This document shows, piece by piece, positions 9,301 through 11,156 of a stretch of DNA of 11,156 bases (within the stretch, counting starts at the first letter, position 1; every line of letters begins with the position of its first letter). Position numbers and translations under genes: made by a program. The notes below the pieces were generated by a model. The model saw only the letters and a program-made list of their open reading frames with translations, was not told the origin of the DNA and made no database searches. Source of the stretch: Prevotellaceae bacterium (GTDB lineage: Bacteria > Bacteroidota > Bacteroidia > Bacteroidales > Paludibacteraceae); the NCBI GenBank assembly GCA_031270425.1, contig JAISXQ010000056.1, positions 1-11,156 on the forward strand. Reading direction: 5' to 3'.

Positions 9301-10410
9301 TCGTTAACCAATATTTTTAACCGCTTCTATCAAATAGAATACCGTTCTTCCGGTCTTAGCATGGGCACCGGAATCGGTTTGGCGCTTACGAAAGAAATTG
9401 TTACGGGACACAAAGGGACGATAAGCGTGGAAAGCGCTGTTAATAAAGGCAGTATATTTTACGTCAATTTATCGTTGGGCTGCGCTCATTTTTCTTCGGA
9501 CGAAATTCAGCACGAATCATCCACAGATTCCCATATCATTACGGACGAAATTTTAATTTTCCCCGATATGGAAAACGAAGCGGAAACCGACGAAATGTTT
9601 GCGGAAACCGGGGAAAATACAGAGAATCCTTCTATTTTGATTGTCGAGGACAACGATGAGTTGCTGGATATTCTCAAAGAAGCCTTTTCACCGTATTACA
9701 ATGTATATACGGCTTCAAATGGAAAAGAAGGATTTGAAATGGCGCTGGAAAAGCAGCCGGATATAATCGTAAGCGATGTGATGATGGGCGGGATGTCCGG
9801 GAAAGAAATGTGTTATAAAATAAAAAACAACATCAACATATCCCACATTCCGGTGGTGCTTCTTACGGCGCAGACTTCCGCCACCCACATTATTGAGGGA
9901 TATATGTTTGGAGCCGATGATTACGTAACAAAGCCTTTTAATATCAATATCCTCATTTCCCGCTGCAACAATTTAATTAAAAGCAGGAAACAGCTTTATC
10001 AACGGGCTATTAATCAATCCGAATTCATATCCGCAGTTTCAAGCCACGACCAGCAACTGATAAAACAGACCACAGAAATTATACGGGCTAATTTTTCAAA
10101 TCCCAAATTCGATATGAATATGCTGGGAATAGAACTGGGAATGGGCAGAAGCAAATTGTACACCATCATAAAAAAGATAACCGGGTTAACACCGAACGAA
10201 TTCGCCCTTAGCATAAAATTAAAGGATTCGTTAAAACTGTTAGAAGAAGAAAAACATTTAAACATATCTGACATCGCTTACCAGATGGGCTTCTCATCAA
10301 CCAAATATTTCAGTAAATGCTTTAAGGACTTCTTTGGCGTTTCTCCATTAAATTACCGGAGGATAAAAGTTTCCGGAGATAAACTCTCGGAAGAAGAGGA
10401 GGAAGAATAA
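6340..10410 (+). CDS. Hybrid two-component system (HTCS) sensor-regulator: propeller sensor, histidine kinase, receiver and AraC-type DNA-binding domain
   Basis: This 1356-residue protein joins sensing, phosphotransfer and transcription activation in one chain. A signal peptide or anchor covers residues 1-20. Two-component-regulator propeller repeats run from about 23 to 650, with blade signatures such as MWFGSLEGLNSF, WIGTSKSGLYKI, IWVGTFFGLNKYD and IWIGTYFGGVNYF. A Y_Y_Y domain covers about 695-769 (YEYKLEGFNEEWI near 715), and a single membrane span about 775-795. The kinase has an H-box ISHEFRTPLT (phospho-His833), N-box NLLSNAFKY (Asn951), and G-boxes DSGAGIP (979-985) and GTGIGLAL (1009-1016). 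The receiver (about 1097-1215) has E1103/D1104, phospho-acceptor D1146, T1176 and K1198. An AraC-type HTH fills about 1245-1342, ending DIAYQMGFSSTKYFSKCF..FFGVSPLNYRR. The receiver has Gly1150 where Pro is usual, and the chain ends in six Glu. ATG 6343 is an alternative start. It probably activates the adjacent PUL in response to a periplasmic oligosaccharide. Confidence 0.96.
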   Translation: MMKKIFFTCCFLNLTVLLLSENLVFRHLDRKDGLSQMNILSIYQDEVGTMWFGSLEGLNSFNGQEISVFRPSMTTKGLTQNEIFEICGNRKGVIYIKARKDLVKYDLYKQKFHCLQYGNINDIFYSNDTLWMATGDQVLAYTGENQDSLSVFYHLDRQIAAAKIFTTESRIFLSAENLLYSISKKTREVERVFPINDDVKCFFKDSKNNFWIGTSKSGLYKITPQNDTIHFTHSGNKNSISNNLIRSVVEDNTGTIWVGTFFGLNKYDVNTNKWTVYTQAGNKEEQGLSHNSIYALYKDKQGTIWIGTYFGGVNYFNPEKHTYDFFGSDPKDPHSVSYPFVGKMTEDKTGNLWVCTEGGGLNFFDKKTKTFKKYIHNERGNAAIGHNNLKCLWYDTNRDMLYVGTHTGGLSILDVKKDKFRTLRHDAADKLSLPDDIVNEMQYYKNELVVLTHQGISKMNLQTETFHKLSGNEKVNKILTRRHTYETFLIDSQDRLWLSLFYGGLMSINLKTNEIKEYHYNEKDPSGIGKFKTIKIFESSQRRLFFCTIGSGLFEYDANNDNFINYTSEQKEILSNYCYYIAELPYKYLIILHGQGVTFFNPVTSRLETSYEFSEQSFNQGSTVYVTRDEKMFFGGNNSLVSFGEEILQNVIENSNNMYFNHLFINNKEVLPDDNTGILSKAIMFSDNLNLKHNQNNIVVKIAMSEYVSTGNLGYEYKLEGFNEEWIIVPSNNQITYTNLNTGNYTLKVRALYKNGSPQKEINLKINIRPPFYASTGAYILYFTLLGLIILFYIHFKINKTKLQTSLEFERKDKERIKELNNDKLRFFTNISHEFRTPLTLIIGQIEILLGPDNIKNPSVYKKLLQIYKNTTHLRSLITELLDFRKYEQGYYKLKVQQTNLVYYIQSIYETFQEYAAKLNIKYTYEYTEKDIPVYIDPAQFQKAIFNLLSNAFKYTAPEGSIKIKVQRKSNGVVISVEDSGAGIPSESLTNIFNRFYQIEYRSSGLSMGTGIGLALTKEIVTGHKGTISVESAVNKGSIFYVNLSLGCAHFSSDEIQHESSTDSHIITDEILIFPDMENEAETDEMFAETGENTENPSILIVEDNDELLDILKEAFSPYYNVYTASNGKEGFEMALEKQPDIIVSDVMMGGMSGKEMCYKIKNNINISHIPVVLLTAQTSATHIIEGYMFGADDYVTKPFNINILISRCNNLIKSRKQLYQRAINQSEFISAVSSHDQQLIKQTTEIIRANFSNPKFDMNMLGIELGMGRSKLYTIIKKITGLTPNEFALSIKLKDSLKLLEEEKHLNISDIAYQMGFSSTKYFSKCFKDFFGVSPLNYRRIKVSGDKLSEEEEEE

Positions 10411-10420
10411 GAGAAAGAAA

Positions 10421-10438
10421 AGTAAGCGCTGGCTTGTT
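10421..10438 (+). terminator. Possible weak hairpin terminator after the HTCS gene
   Basis: AGTAAGC at 10421-10427 can pair with GCTTGTT at 10432-10438 across a four-base loop. That gives a seven-pair stem including two G-U wobbles in the RNA. It sits 11 bases past the HTCS stop codon between convergent genes, where a terminator is expected. The downstream T-tract is poor (ATTTGT), so efficient intrinsic termination is doubtful. Confidence 0.25.
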
Positions 10439-10483
10439 ATTTGTCGGAATTAGTTTAATGATTTCATTCAATTATATGTATAT

Positions 10484-10511
10484 CCAAACTATAAACTCCA
10501 AACTATAAACT
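10484..10511. repeat. Four tandem heptanucleotides of the form NNAAACT (two 14-base copies)
   Basis: CCAAACT, ATAAACT, CCAAACT and ATAAACT follow one another without gaps, so the array reads either as four 7-mers or as two identical 14-mers. The last unit overlaps two bases of the stop codon (CTA at 10510-10512, TAG on the - strand) of the carbonic-anhydrase-like gene. It fills the 3' side of the convergent intergenic gap. Function unknown; it may be slippage-derived filler. Confidence 0.85.
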
Positions 10512-11025
10512 ATTCTTTAAACCATCCTGCATACATGGCGTAGTTGTGGGCTATTCTCCGGTTCATTTCGTTGGTTTGCTCCGGTTCCACATTTTTGACG
10601 AACTTGGCAGGAACTCCCGCCCAAAGCGTATAAGGCGGGATTTTTGTATTACTCAGCACCAAAGCTCCGGCGGCGACAATAGCGCCTTCGCCCACTTCGG
10701 CATAGTCGAGCAATGTAGCGCCCATTCCTATTAAAGCGTAGTTGTCGATTTTTGCACCGTGTATTGTTACGTTGTGCCCCACGGAAACGTAATCGCCTAT
10801 CTCCACCGTCGATTTCTGATAAAGCGTATGCAAAACCGAACCGTCCTGTATATTTACGTGATTTCCGATGCGGATGGAATTTACATCGCCCCTCAACACG
10901 GCATTGAACCATACGCTGCAAGCTTCGCCCAAAACAACGTCGCCTACAAGGGTAGCGTTTTCAGCCAAAAAACAATCTTTGCCTGTTTGCGGAGTAAAAC
11001 CCCGAACTGATTTTATTAGAGCCAT
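10510..11025 (-). CDS. Gamma-carbonic-anhydrase-like hexapeptide-repeat protein (YrdA/PaaY type)
   Basis: This 171-residue protein has the repeating [LIV]-G-x4 pattern of a left-handed beta-helix (for example ATLVGDVVLGEACSVWFNAV, then VEIGDYVSVGHNVTIHG). The gamma-carbonic-anhydrase core is visible: R45 and D47 in VLRGDV, Q60 and D61 in NIQDGS, and candidate zinc ligands H66, H84 and H89. The Gln-to-first-His spacing of six and the GHNVTIH spacing of five match archaeal Cam (Q75, H81, H117, H122). The loop between the first two histidines is much shorter than in Cam, and its acidic proton-shuttle region is absent, as in YrdA-type relatives, many of which show little or no measured activity. 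The enzyme would be a cytoplasmic trimer with zinc sites between subunits. Length is normal. ATG 11025 lacks a clear Shine-Dalgarno. It converges on the HTCS gene and appears unrelated to the PUL. Confidence 0.92.
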   Translation of the reverse strand: MALIKSVRGFTPQTGKDCFLAENATLVGDVVLGEACSVWFNAVLRGDVNSIRIGNHVNIQDGSVLHTLYQKSTVEIGDYVSVGHNVTIHGAKIDNYALIGMGATLLDYAEVGEGAIVAAGALVLSNTKIPPYTLWAGVPAKFVKNVEPEQTNEMNRRIAHNYAMYAGWFKE

Positions 11026-11036
11026 TTATTTAGAAG

Positions 11037-11099
11037 CAAGAGCCAAGAGTCAAGAGCCAAGAACCAAGAACCAAGAACCAAGAACCAAGAATCAAGAGT
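11037..11099. repeat. Nine tandem heptanucleotides CAAGA[AG][CT]
   Basis: Nine consecutive 7-base units fit CAAGARY with no indels: CAAGAGC, CAAGAGT, CAAGAGC, then CAAGAAC four times, CAAGAAT and CAAGAGT. A decayed tenth unit (CAAAGT) follows at 11100. The array lies 12 to 74 bases upstream of the start codon of the carbonic-anhydrase-like gene, so it occupies that gene's leader or promoter region. The central units are identical and the outer ones vary at positions 6 and 7, the usual look of slippage-generated arrays whose edges have drifted. Confidence 0.95.
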
Positions 11100-11113
11100 C
11101 AAAGTAATTTATC

Positions 11114-11156
11114 CACGAAACAACGTTCGGCGTAGCCAATTACACGAAACAACGTT
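11114..11156. repeat. Two copies of a 14-base word with 29-base period at the right window edge
   Basis: CACGAAACAACGTT occurs at 11114-11127 and again at 11143-11156, separated by 15 bases (CGGCGTAGCCAATTA). The second copy ends exactly at the window edge, so the repeat may be longer and more copies may follow. Each copy ends in the palindrome AACGTT. Two copies are not enough to name an element class. Confidence 0.7.

Noticed and set aside
10411..10509. A small gene or RNA in the convergent gap
   Set aside because: Apart from the weak hairpin and the NNAAACT repeats, nothing resembling a tRNA, small RNA or conserved short reading frame was seen.
10868..11107. A + strand frame whose end reads as repeated KNQEPRT peptides
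   Set aside because: The peptide repeat is only the heptanucleotide DNA array read in a frame, and the rest is antisense to the carbonic-anhydrase-like gene. No ribosome binding site was seen.
11109..11117. TTATCCACG, an 8-of-9 match to the DnaA box TTATCCACA
   Set aside because: A single near-match is expected by chance. There is no cluster of boxes, no dnaA or dnaN neighbour and no AT-rich unwinding element tied to it.
11037..11156. CRISPR array
   Set aside because: The heptads are contiguous with no spacers. The 14-base repeats are too short and only two are visible with a 15-base gap, and there are no cas genes nearby.

Overview
The window looks like chromosome from a member of the Bacteroidota, most likely Bacteroidales. 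The evidence is a SusC/SusD pair, the tail of a second SusD, a hybrid two-component system (HTCS) with a periplasmic propeller sensor fused to an AraC-type output, and a promoter candidate of the TAnnTTTG type. Base composition is moderately AT-rich, and the short gene gaps carry little Shine-Dalgarno signal. The genus cannot be told from the sequence.

Positions 1-6222 are the downstream part of a polysaccharide utilization locus (PUL), all on the + strand with gaps of 12-20 bases, so probably one operon. In order they hold the C-terminal 90 residues of a SusD-like lipoprotein (its pair lies mostly off the left edge), a short SusC-like outer-membrane transporter, its SusD-like partner, and a lipoprotein GH29 alpha-L-fucosidase. 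After a 117-base gap with a plausible promoter comes a 1356-residue HTCS regulator (6340-10410), also on +. It has a beta-propeller sensor, Y_Y_Y domain, one membrane span, histidine kinase, receiver and AraC-type DNA-binding domain. The expected logic is that the SusC/D pairs capture and import a fucosylated oligosaccharide, the fucosidase removes fucose, and the HTCS senses an oligosaccharide in the periplasm and switches the operon on. The glycan itself is not identifiable, because GH29 is the only enzyme visible.

The PUL ends at 10410. A convergent gene on the - strand (10510-11025) encodes a gamma-carbonic-anhydrase-like left-handed beta-helix protein with no obvious link to glycan use. 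Both of its flanks carry heptanucleotide tandem repeats of different sequence, and the right edge of the window holds two copies of a 14-base word with a 29-base period.

Most of the window is a standard PUL. The points that stand out are the SusC with no N-terminal extension or recognisable TonB box, the Pro-to-Gly change in the HTCS receiver, the heptad repeats bracketing the carbonic anhydrase gene, and the edge repeat. No clearly new system is visible.
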